This document shows, one piece after another, positions 11,522-21,964 of a DNA stretch of 64,000 bases. The first letter of the stretch is position 1; every line of letters begins with the position of its first letter. The notes beneath the pieces were generated by a model, which was not told the origin of the DNA, did no database searches, and saw nothing but the letters and a program-made list of their open reading frames with translations. A program made the translations under genes and the position numbers. Source of the DNA: Tretioscincus oriximinensis. Its lineage: Eukaryota; Chordata; Lepidosauria; Squamata; Gymnophthalmidae. The stretch spans positions 1,566,611 through 1,630,610 of the forward strand of contig JAJVDF010000164.1 in the NCBI GenBank assembly GCA_022410635.1, written 5' to 3'.

Positions 11522-14500
11522 GTCCCCCAATAACTGGCCTTATCCCAGGTGAGTCCCAGGAGAACAAAAGCTCCGTTGTCATATGTGGCGGAAGTGTCAT
11601 GATGATTCTACCAAGTCAGTAGGAGAATCTTGTGGGGAAGCAGCCTTATTTACTTCAAACACAGAGTAGCCTCTAAAGCCTAATTAAGTATTCCTGAATT
11701 AATTAGTCAAATTCCTGAAACTAGCAAAGATTATTTATAAGACAGAGTTGCATTTTGTATAATATTTGTTCTGCTTCTCATACTCAATATACAAAGTCCT
11801 ACATGTTTCAGATTAATTTATTTTTAAAACTATTAGATGCTGTTCCAACATTTATTTTTAATCTGGTCATTTCAGCACCCGATCTGAAACCATTAGGTGC
11901 TATTCCAATGTATACTTTTAATATACTTTTCTAATTTAGATATACTGGTCCAAATTATAGTCCATTAAAATAAAGAGAACACGTGGTGGGTGGAATCTAA
12001 TTCACACTAATATGCTGTCAGGAGGAGTCAAACAAGACCATAAGGAAGACATACCTCGTCTAAGTCAAAAGGCTTCTGTTATGTACAAAAAGATCACTTC
12101 TTTTCCTCTAATTGTTTTGGAGGGAGGGAGGCTATGCATCTATTCCACAGATTTAGAGCTCAGAGAAGGNGCAGATATAGATCCCTGAAACAGGGCCAAA
12201 ATTTGGATAATAAAATGAAGGAAGAGTTTGAGAAACAAAACAAAAGGAATGAACAGAATAAGAGAGAGAGAATTTATACTTTTCTTGGGATCTTTTTGCA
12301 GTTAAGGGTAATCTTCACAATATGGAAAGTGAAGGAATGTTGTCAGAATGCATTCACATATGCTCATATGGGCAACTGAGTTGTGGATATAGGTTTAATC
12401 TGAGTTAAATCCTCAGCACTTTAGAAAACATCAGAAATAGGACAGTGCTTCTCTGAAGCTTCTCTGTCTTACAGAATTTGCCACAGCTAGCAAATGGAGA
12501 CCTTAGCTGCTTTTGTGACACGAATAGGAACAAAAGGTTGGCTGGGGGTTGTGTGTTGGAACCAATGGTAGAGTTCTGTTTACCATCAGCAGGTCAAATG
12601 GGGGTACAACTCTCACTTCGCCTCCAAGTAGTTCAGATGCATTTATGTCTTTGAATAGCTAAGGTGAATTCTGGACCAAAAGATAAATTCTGTGGTACAA
12701 TGGTCATTTGTCTCTTCTAATTAATATACCCTGCATGTATTTGCTGCATGAGTCTGATTTAAGGTATAAGCAAGAACTATCACTGAAAGAGAAATAATTA
12801 GCAAAAATTGCTGACAGAATAGTGGCTATTGATTTGCCTTAATTAGCTGAAGTAAAGTTGAAAAATGCAAAAATAAATAAATGAAACCTACTTTTCTCCT
12901 ACATAAACACTCAGAAGTATAGCAGAGGGTCACAGCATCCAGGATTATCCTACATTCTGTGCATCCAGCTAGCCATCCATCTGGCACACACACCACTCCT
13001 ACCAACACAAGAATCCAGTGTTCTCTCCCAAGCTCCACTCACCTGGGCAGAATGAATCAAAGTCTTAATTTTGGCTTTGAAAAGTGCTTGGAGAAAAATA
13101 AAAATCCTCCCCTTCCAGCTTGGAGCATCAGCTCTGACATGACAAGCAGGAAAGGGAAGGGGTTTCCTGCTGCTGGTACTGTCAAAGCTAAAATCAAGTT
13201 TTTGTTCTATAGCACCATTCAGAGTCTACACCCTTCCCTTCAAAAGCTCTGGTTACTTCCTTTTACTGCTCTCTCTTTTNTCTCTCTCTCTCTATCACAC
13301 ACAATATGATGGTAGTAAGCAATGCAGAGTGTGTGTTTGTATATAGTTCTCAAATCTAATTGTTATTGGGAGATAAATTATATTATAAATCAAATTAATA
13401 ATATACATTTCATAGCACCCCAAATCTGCTGCAGAATCGCCATCTATGCTTTAAAGGCATGGTTGTCACAGAGAGCATGAACACTGAAGAATTAAAAGAA
13501 AAAGTGTCTTTGACAGATATTTCTGCCAAATTGGCTGACCCAGGCATACTGTATTGATTAGCCTTCTGTGGATTGGTACATTTTTGAAATAAAAAAATTG
13601 CTCTAATTGAAATCTATGTTTCCAGTATCATATAGTACTCAGCATTGAACCCCTAGACTACCTCTTTAAATATATTGTGAATGCAATCTGCAATGCATCA
13701 AGCTGTCTTCATGCAAGATGGCACAAATGTGTCTACTACTCATTGCCATAATATACATTTCCCTTGCTTATTTATATGCACATTGCTTGAGTTGAATTGT
13801 ATCTGCAGCTATCTCTGGAGGATTTTAGAGATAAATATCCCAATAAGGTTCTCCAGCCAGTAGCTGGGTACTTGAGGAAGCACCGTTGCTCCATTTAGAC
13901 CATTAGCATCTGGATAAATTGGAAATAATTCTGTATTTAGAGGGCAAGATGTTAGTCTGTTGGCAGCAGGAGGCTCAGCAAAGCGAGGTTATGCTAAAGA
14001 GACTTTTAAAACTGCATTTTCTATACCTATGAGGCAGAAGACTTTACATGTTATTTTATTCTTTTGATATTAAGCACAATCCTAAGAGGGGGAAACCTCC
14101 CCAAGCAAAGTGTGGAAGAACAGTTCACACACATGAATAGTAAATGGCTATTTAATCTTTGGGTCACAGAAAACAATAGGCTTTATTCTAGAAAAGGATC
14201 TAAAGGGCTTGGTACCCACATGCCCCTTGCTATCACAGAGTGGCCTATGTTCACTTGGATTGGCATGTGAATAGCAGGCCCCTCAAACTCTTTCCTGGAA
14301 TAGAATAAGTTCTAGTGCATGTGGAGTCTGAACCACAGCGGCTTCTACGAATGATTAAATGTGGCACCAACAATCTTTTCAAGCTTGCCTTACCCACATT
14401 TANCTGAAGGTCAACTGGTGTCTGTGATTGTGTTGCTAGCCTGTTACTCTGCATGTGGCGGTCCCTCTTCAGTAGCATCTACAATGTTGAGAAGCAGCAG

Positions 14501-15190
14501 ACTCCAACATTCCCAAACTACCCATAAATTTTTTTTTTACAGCAGTCCTAAAGTATTTTTGATCGGTATAGGGGAAAGGGGTAGGGTGGTTCTGTCTGTA
14601 CCAAAAGTGTGTTGAACTTCATTTGTACTTTCAGCACCTTGGTCAAGGAACAGGACTGCTTCTGTGCTTAGGAATGTGGATGGCACAGATCATTCCCCAT
14701 GTCAAAGAAAGGAAGTGTTCACAATTACCATTCCCCGGAAGATAAATGCAAAACGTTCTGCATACANTATATCCTTAGTATAATACAAACTGCATACAGT
14801 TATTAATAATAGTGCTAACAGTTGTTCTGAAAGATAAAGGCCATGTGACATTTAAACAATTAAAACCATCATACAACCAGGTTTTCTATTTATTTATTTT
14901 GGATACAAGTAAAGTCATGTTTGCATGCTTGCTTTTAGATCTTTTTAATGTCTTAAAAGTTGCATTTCTGACCTGTTAGTTTGATTTTCTCTCACCCCTT
15001 CCACAGCAGGATTCAAACTCCTGGTGCATTTGTTCTCCCATTTTCAAAGCAAGCTGGTATGGAATGTTGTGTATTCAATTTAACCTAAAAGAATCTTTTC
15101 AGTGCTTTCCCAAAAAACACACAGCTGTAAGTGATGCAGCCTCAAACCTTCCCTTCCAGTCCCCACCCGTGCCCAAAGAGTGTGTTTTTG
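11522..15190. other. No supported gene; short simple repeats
   Basis: AT-rich sequence with a (TC)n/(CA)n stretch at about 13268-13303 and a poly-T at about 14529. Open frames such as 12959-13309 (116 codons) run partly through the simple repeat and show no domain. Confidence 0.45.
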
Positions 15191-15215
15191 TGAGAGAGAG
15201 AGAGAGAGAGAGAGA
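15191..15215. repeat. (GA)n microsatellite
   Basis: A run of about 12 GA units, uninterrupted. Confidence 0.9.
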
Positions 15216-17607
15216 AATGCTGAACAAATAACTATGAAATGGAGTACATTAGCATTCTTGCCTTGAAGAAAACTTCCCCAACAGTGCACCACGTGCCATG
15301 GCAGAACTTTGAACAATTCCACTGCTCTTATGCTTCCACTAAATTAAATCTGTTTTTAGTCTACCTCCATATTCTACTAGGCTGCTTTGCCTTTTCAAAA
15401 AAACAGCAATAGCAAAATAAAATCCACTTCATTGGCTTTGGAGTTTTCCATGCAGTATGCCGTTAGTCACAGTGTGCAATGTTCCTCTCTGATGATTTGC
15501 TTATTCTTTTATACAGCTTAAGAACTGGGCTGCTATAAAATGTAACTGAAAAAGCAAACCTGGGCTCTCTCCACACTTACCATTCCAGCCTATCTCAGTT
15601 CAAGGCCAGTAGATGTCATCCGCATTGTGAGGAACAGAGCATTATTGTCCTATCTGACATGAGCAGCAACGTAGATGCAGCTGCTCTATTCTGTTCCATA
15701 TGACCCAGTAGCATATATGCCTGTACTTAAATCTTATCGGGCCTCAAAGTATTGCCAAAAACTGTTATATTGGAGTCACAACAGTGCATTTCCACATTGT
15801 AGTTGTACTTTGATAGTTGTTAGTAATTAATGGTTTCTTTAGTTAATTGCATCACTAAAGAACTTATGCACTTCGGATTTCTTTGAAGGACTTGTGGATA
15901 ATGAGTTTCCCTTTAAAATTAATATACTGGTAAATAGCATAAAAAGGAATGTACTACAACCTTCAGAGATAAAAGGGCACAGAGGCGGTAATACTTCAAT
16001 GTGGACATCTGATCTGGATCAGTACCAAAGGTGCAAATGGAGCTGATCCTGCTCAGTGCTTCCCATGGTTAGGATTACCAATCTTCTTTGGTTCCAATCC
16101 ACAAATGACAACCAAAAACAGATATGTACAGATAGCATTCTGCACTATTGATAGATCTGAAATGTTATGAAAATATTCCTGGTTCCAATGTGAGATGACT
16201 GCATAGCGGTATTCAGGGAGATGCCGATGCTATCAGCCAGATATTGGCCACAACTCGATGGTACCAAACAACAGATCACCAGACAGGAAACCTTTAATAG
16301 TAATTTTAGTACTCTGAAATTGTCAAAGGATGTGGATGTTTTTGTTCTCATATGGCCATAAGATCAGAAAGATCAGCAACCCACAGTAGAAACTAGTTTT
16401 TAAAATGTTCAGGTTATAAACAAATATAAAAGTTAATAGAACTAATACTTTAGAGAAGTAGTAATATTCAAAATGACCTATTTTGTGATAGTAAGATGTG
16501 GTGGGAGGTTTTTTTCATTTGTTGCAGTACACTGCATAGGAATTTAGAGCTCTTTGTGCACTGCAATTTACGGACCAAAATAGCTTGGCCCAGATTGGCT
16601 GNAGCAATGCGTACCTGCATTAAAAAGGATGGACCATATTATAAGTGAAATAACTCCTTCTACAATGCAGATGAAAATCACGCTCTGTATGATGAGCTGT
16701 GAGCCCCTGGGTTGTGATTGGTCCAAGTCCCCTTGGATCAAATGCAGACAGGACCACTCAATACTGGGTCTGAATGCTCACTGCATTGGTTTTGAAACTG
16801 AAGCAATAGGCAGCATTTCCTAGCAAATGGACTTTGAAGACGTGAAGAAGATGTAAAGATGAGTTTGCCACATTGCCTGAACAGTGCATAGCTCTTGCAG
16901 CCACACCTATGCTCTAATAAATCTGGGCCATGTGGTCATGTGCTGATGTTTAATCCAGTGTTAGCACAGTGATTAATGTGATCAATGACTACCACTGTTT
17001 TAGAAAGCTTTTCATACAGATTGATTTGGATTACTGCATAGACAATGTGAACGGCTTAAATCAAATTAATGAATCTGAGTATAAAAAACCTAATGTTAGG
17101 AAGGCCCATGTTTGCATATTATATTGCATACATTATTGCTTAATTCAGGTAGAAGAACTATGCAAAATATTGCTTAAGTGTAATGTTGTTTTAGTATAAT
17201 TTGGTGACATTTTCTAAAACTTTTAAAAACATTAATCATTTTAATTAAAGGACTGTCACTTATACCAATGAAATCCCATAACAAGAAAGATATTGATATT
17301 TTGTTATTGGTGATGATATTGGACTCTTTGTTTCTAAGGAGATTTAAGAATTGACAGCATGACATCATATGCTCAAAAGATTTTAGAAATCAATCCATTA
17401 ATTGATTTATTGACTCACCTACGCAGCCATTCTAACACTAAACATATTATCAATAGTTTTGCTCCTTCATTTGCATTTTCTGCTATCTTCCATATGTACC
17501 ACATATAGTTTTTCTACCAATTAGAATCCATTTGGTATCACTGGAGATCAAAAAGCTCTCTCTTCCCTATTTTTTAATATGTAGTTTTAATATGTTATTT
17601 CTGTTTT
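15216..17607. other. No recognised feature
   Basis: AT-rich sequence. No gene, no repeat copies that I can match elsewhere in the window. Confidence 0.5.
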
Positions 17608-17756
17608 GGGCTGTATCCAAACATCATTTTTATTCCACTACTATAGTGGAATATTCCACAATATTCCACATAAAAGCATTGGGTGGACTGGTTTATTCCA
17701 GAATATCCATGCTTTCTTGTGTAACATAGTGGAATAAATAAGTAATGTGTGTATAC
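17608..17756. repeat. PalA palindromic repeat (copy 1)
   Basis: The left end GGGCTGTATCCAAACATC and the reverse complement of the right end (TGTATACACACATTACTTA) match over about 30 bases, both leading into TATTCCACTA. The interior carries TTTATTCCAGAATATCCA. Other copies are at 21836-21964 and 36853-36926. The consensus end reads roughly GGGCTGCATCCAAACAT, then CTTACTTATTCCACTATACT. Probably a non-autonomous DNA transposon; a TAA next to the third copy would fit PIF/Harbinger, but this is weak. Confidence 0.55.
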
Positions 17757-17757
17757 A

Positions 17758-17812
17758 ATCTTTATTGTTAACTGCCCTAAGACTTTGGGTATAGGATAGT
17801 AAGGTAAATGCA
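17758..17812 (+). repeat. LINE/SINE tail-like scrap
   Basis: TTAACTGCCCTAAGACTTTGG followed by a GTATAGG-like block resembles the common reptile L2/SINE 3' tail. Diverged and short, with no poly-A-like end. Confidence 0.35.
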
Positions 17813-17880
17813 AATGCATACTGACCTTTGCTCAAAAACCTATCAGTCAGAAAAATAACCCAGGATATTTCTGCATCTAT

Positions 17881-17968
17881 AGCTGCATGCACACGATGAC
17901 CAAAAAAGCACTATAAAGTTATATTCTGGAATATAGCAATCACGTGTCCGTGCACATGTATACAGCCA
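17881..17968. repeat. PalD palindromic repeat (copy 1)
   Basis: It begins GCTGCATGCACACGATGACC and ends GTGCACATGTATACAGCC, with TATATTCTGGAATATA in the centre, a near-perfect dyad. A second copy, in inverse orientation, lies at 62811-62883. It sits about 40 bp upstream of the next CR1 fragment. Confidence 0.6.
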
Positions 17969-18008
17969 GGCGGAGGGCTGGGTGGGTTTAAGAAAAGGCT
18001 TGATTTTT

Positions 18009-18449
18009 AGGGTGAATAGAGAAAAAATGTTTTCTCTCTCCCACAACACTAGGACCAGGGGGCACTCCTTAAAACTGTTGGGTAGAAAAGTGAGAACAGA
18101 CAAAGGAAAGTATTTTTTCACCCAGAGGGTCATCGGCCTCTGGAATTTACTTCCTGAAGAGGTAGTGGTAGCTAACAGCTTGGATAGTTTCAAGACAGGA
18201 CTAGACAGGTTTATGGATATCAAGGGTATAAATGGATACTAGGATGGATGTCTGGATGTTGCCTCCGGGATGGAGCAACAGGCAGGACTTCTGAAATACC
18301 ATTTGCAGGGTGTCATGAACAGGTGCATATTTTGCTTTCCTCTGTTTGGACTGCCCAGGTGCATCTGGTGGGCCTCTATGTGACACAGAATGCTGGACTT
18401 GATGGGCTCTGGCCTCATCCAGTATGGCTCTTATGTTCTTATGTTCTTA
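18009..18449 (+). pseudogene. CR1 LINE: C-terminal ORF2 remnant plus 3' end
   Basis: The reading frame 17982-18242 encodes the end of the CR1 reverse-transcriptase protein, recognisable by FFTQRVIGLWNLLPEEVV followed by an S-LDSFKTGLD segment; it stops at about 18240. A 3' untranslated stretch of about 200 bp follows, ending in two TATGTTCTTA-type units. Catalytic reverse-transcriptase and endonuclease domains are absent because the copy is 5'-truncated. The frame is open through this stretch, so the insertion is not very old, but it cannot be functional. The same C-terminal segment recurs at 47378-47614 and on the minus strand at 52916-53200 and 55794-56009. Confidence 0.9.
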
Positions 18450-18454
18450 ATGGG

Positions 18455-18530
18455 GATTAATTTGTAGGTTACACGTGCCTAATCCAGGATATAATCCAGA
18501 ATGAAGGTCAGTGCAGAAAGGGTCTTTGTT
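18455..18530. repeat. PalB-like half copy
   Basis: TAATCCAGGATATAATCCAG and CAGTGCAGAAAGG match one arm of PalB. It directly follows a CR1 tail. Confidence 0.35.
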
Positions 18531-19879
18531 TTGATCTTGGTCTGTCAAGATACGACATAAACATTTCTGCAAAAGATAAATATATATATAAATAAATCTG
18601 CACAGCTTGTGACAGCAGGCCTCTGCATCAGGACCTATTTCAGGCCACGTTCAAGAATAAGATGACTCACAGACACAAAAGGTCTGCTGTAAATTCAGTT
18701 ATCAAACTTTTATGTGCTGCTTAAACTTAAAGAAAACAATTTCTTAGTGAGAAGGAATATTTAATGGACTTAATAAAACTTTTTTCAAAATGAGTAGAAC
18801 AGTTTATGAGTCTGATAATTTACAATGGATTGGTTTTCCTCTCTTCTCTTTTTTTTAATCCAAATTTGGTAATGCTGGCAGTTATATTCACAAGTGACAA
18901 TTACNTTGACATTAATTTGATAGCTCAACAGCCCCAAAGTGGTATAGAATCTCCTTGTAGTTGGCAGCTTGCATTGTGCCATCCTGACTACATGGTAGCT
19001 GTCATCTTCTGCTCAGTATAGTAATGTCATCAACACACAGTCTTCTGAAAAAGTTATAATTTCTTCCTAATGATTGAAGCCCATAGGTATTTCACTCTTA
19101 CTTTCTCTTTTGCCTTCCTTATTTCCCTCCTTCCCAAGATATAGCATCACGGAACAATGTGGATGACAGGCCATTTAACATCGGTTCCCAGTATGATTAG
19201 GTGTCAGACAGATATCACTGAAGACTTGCATATTGCTTTTGAAATCATTCTGAATTGCTAATTAGATGAACGATTATTTTGTGTCCCAAATCATGCCTCT
19301 GTCACATCAAATACTTTTGGACTCCTTGCGATTTCATTGCCCAGCATACACCTAAAAAAAGTGGTTGACTAGCCCAGTCCCAGGCTCTGGTCATATTTTC
19401 ACTTTTAAACCATCTTCAGTTGATCTTTAGCTCCAAAGAATGGGTTTAATCTGTGGTTTGGGTTTTTGGGTTTTTCTGGACTCAGCCTCAGACTTTAGGA
19501 CTGAAGGTGAACTAAAGAAGTTTTAAAGAAAAGGTTTGAACACAGTCTTAATTTGCAAATTGAAACTAGAAAGCCTTTTGTTCTTCTTTAGCAGAAAGCT
19601 GATTCTGTACTGAGATGAAACAGTGGAAGATACATTTCCTGTCAGAACTTTGTCGATGATAAGTATATCTGGGTGCAGGTGCATTGGGGCTTTAAAGTGG
19701 AGTGGAAAATGGAATTTTCCACTTAGTTTTGAAACTGAGGTGAGGGCGTAAGATTAAGGCAATTTTGCCTCAGCTTCAAACCCTCATTAAAGCACCCATT
19801 CACAAGAGCGAGTGCGAGATAAATGAAGAAGGCAGAGCCTTCTCTGCCTCTTTCCTCTGGCTTGCTTCATCTTTTCTGT
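18531..19879. other. No supported gene; short dyads
   Basis: AT-rich sequence. Near 19680-19800 several short inverted pairs occur (GTGGAAAA/TTTTCCAC, and TTTGAAACTGAGG with CCTCAGCTTCAAA), perhaps an eroded foldback repeat. Confidence 0.4.
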
Positions 19880-19986
19880 GCCTCTTTCCCTCGCCTTCCC
19901 TCCCGATTCCNAAGTCTTTCCCTTGCCTTCCCTCCTGATTCCCNAGCCTCTTTCCACTGCTTGCCTTGTCTCTTGATTCCCCAGCC
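19880..19986. repeat. Pyrimidine-rich minisatellite, about three units
   Basis: Three imperfect units of about 32-40 bases based on CTCTTTCCCTCGCCTTCCCT then CCTGATTCCC. Two ambiguous bases fall at the same place in successive units (19911 and 19944), suggesting alignment ambiguity between units in the assembly. The overlapping open frames on both strands are low-complexity and not genes. Confidence 0.7.
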
Positions 19987-20296
19987 TCATTGTCAAAGTA
20001 TTCTAAATGCAAATTGCAAAATAGAGTGGTGACAGCACAAAATCACCATGTACTGCACAGCAGAATGTAGTAGTGTGTGTTTTGAGCGACATGGGAGCAT
20101 TCGGAGACCGTTTTTATGGTAAGAACATACAAACGGTTGGCTCCCGCTTTGCATTGGGGCACTGTTAAGCCCAAGTGCATCTGCAACCAGGCTGTCTCTG
20201 CAGCACAGGTTTAGTAATCTAGGGAGTTTACTATTCCACACTATTTGCATGGAACAGCTGCTAATCCATATTAGATGTGGAGGTCTAACATGATTT

Positions 20297-20456
20297 AAGT
20301 TACATGCACACAGTGTTTTTCTACTGTGTTTGTAGCACAATCAAGAAGTCTTTGGCACAAGTGCTAAGCATTTTACAGTAGTTGATCCACAATAAATGCC
20401 ATTTCCCCCAAAATAATTGCTCAGATATTCAGGCATCTTTCTGGAGAACCTCCATA
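20297..20456 (+). repeat. PalC repeat copy
   Basis: It begins AAGTTACATGCACACAGTG and TTTTTCTACTGTG, and contains AATAAATGCCATTT and GCTCAGATATTCAGGCATC. The same blocks, in the same order, occur at 56926-57071 in reverse orientation and from CAATAAATGCC onward at 60134-60250. It lies about 130 bp upstream of a CR1. DNA-transposon-like but unclassified. Confidence 0.6.
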
Positions 20457-20584
20457 TTCTTGTGACCATATTCTTGGAACTGCATCTATTTCCTTGCTGC
20501 ACAAGATGCTGTTTTATAAGAGAGACACAGCCTTCCTCTTCCACACCAAAATCAAAGTCAATATTAAAGACAGAGAGTTGTAAT

Positions 20585-21624
20585 AATTGGACAGTACACT
20601 GGGTGAGAAGTGGCGTGCCCCAGGGTTCACTGGAACCTCTGCTTTTCAATATATTAAAAAACAATCTGGATGCCAAGGTAAACACTGAGGTAGCCAAGTT
20701 CACTGACAACATTAAACAGTTCAGGGTAGTGAATATTGAAAGTTTTTGCAAGGAGAGATCTATTGAAATTGGGTGAGTGGGCAACAAAGTGGGAAATGCA
20801 CTTCAACTTAAGCAACTGCAAAGTCATGCACATTGGGGCAAAGAGCCCCATTTACTCCTACCAACTGATGGGAACCAATCTTTCGGTGACAGAGCAGGAA
20901 AAATATCTTGGAGTGTTGGTGGATAGTTAAATGAAGGTGTCAATCCAGTGTGCAGCAGCAGGGGGGNAAAGCAAATTCAATATTAGGAACAATTAGGAAA
21001 GGAGTCAAAAACAAGNCACCAAATGTTGTTTTGCCTCTTTATAATCTATGGTGAGGCCACATTTGAAATACTGTGTACAAGTCTAGTCACCACATCTCAA
21101 AAAGGATATTGTGGAACTAGAGAAGGTGCAGAAAAGGGCAACAAGAGTGATCAAGGATCTGGAGTACTTCCCTTATGGAATCCAGCTGCAGCATCTGGAC
21201 CTCTTCAGCCTCAAAAGATGGCATTTGAAAGTTGATCTAATTGATGTGTATAAAATCATGCATGGGATGGATAAGGTGAATAGAGAAAAAAATATTCACA
21301 ACAAGGAGGACATTCCTTGAAACTGATGAGCAGAAGAGAGGGCAGACAAAGGAAAGTATTTTTTCATCCTCAGAGGGTCATAGACCTTTGGAATTTACTT
21401 GCAGAAGAGCTGGTGGTAGCTAGCAGCCTGGATAGCTTTAAGAGAGAATTAGAAAGGTTCGTGGACATCAAAGGTATAAATAGCTACTAGGATGGATGTC
21501 TTGATACTGCTTCCAAGATGGAGCAACAAGCAGTATTCCTGAAATATCATTTGCAGGACATCAAGAACAGGTGAAGATTTTTCCTTCTCGATTCAACAGG
21601 GCTCCTCTTATGTTCTTATTCTTA
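20585..21624 (+). pseudogene. CR1 LINE: reverse-transcriptase half plus 3' end
   Basis: The longest forward CR1 copy in the window. Reading through several frames it keeps the reverse-transcriptase motif SGVPQGS (about 20610-20630) and PLLFNI, then a position where F-A-D-D is expected but reads FTDN, so the catalytic aspartate pair is damaged. It continues through KYLGVLVDS (frame 20736-20930), VELEKVQKRATRVI and HLKVDLIDVYKIMHG (frame 21111-21320), the C-terminal FF...EFTCRRA region and the 3' tail ending TATGTTCTTA. Frame changes and the stop at 20928 show that it is dead. 5'-truncated inside the reverse-transcriptase domain; no endonuclease or ORF1. Confidence 0.92.
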
Positions 21625-21835
21625 ACAGGCATAATGGACAAGCAGATTATGTATGTGTAGGCTCAGGAAGATGCAATCTTGAGAAGCAGTATACAGACAG
21701 CATGTTAGCACATTAGGTACAGTGACATTCTCAGTGCACAAGAGGAGGAAGCACTTTAGTTGTAGTCCTATCTCAGGAATGTTGCTTCTATTACAAAATC
21801 AAAAATAGTTAAAATTTATGCCTACAAAAATACTA

Positions 21836-21964
21836 TGGCTACATTTGGGAGTTGCTTATTTATTCCTCCATACTTGGATATTCCAAAGCAACGCACTGCT
21901 GGATTGCTTTATTCCAGCATATCCAACTAAAATGGAATACATAAGAGATACATGGATGCAGCTT
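21836..21964. repeat. PalA palindromic repeat (copy 2)
   Basis: The left part runs GGCTACATTTGGGAGTTGC, TTATTTATTCCTCCATACTT and GGATATTCC. The right part, read on the other strand, gives CTGCATCCATGTATCTCTTA, TGTATTCC and GGATATGCTGGAATAAAGC. The two arms are about 60 bases long. Same family as 17608-17756 and 36853-36926. Confidence 0.6.

Noticed and set aside
17843..18223. 126-codon minus-strand frame and the similar 47224-47595 frame (123 codons)
   Set aside because: Antisense shadow of the CR1 C-terminal coding region; the two look alike only because both are CR1 copies.
20341..20787. 148-codon minus-strand frame
   Set aside because: It spans PalC and the antisense of the CR1 reverse transcriptase; no domain on this strand.
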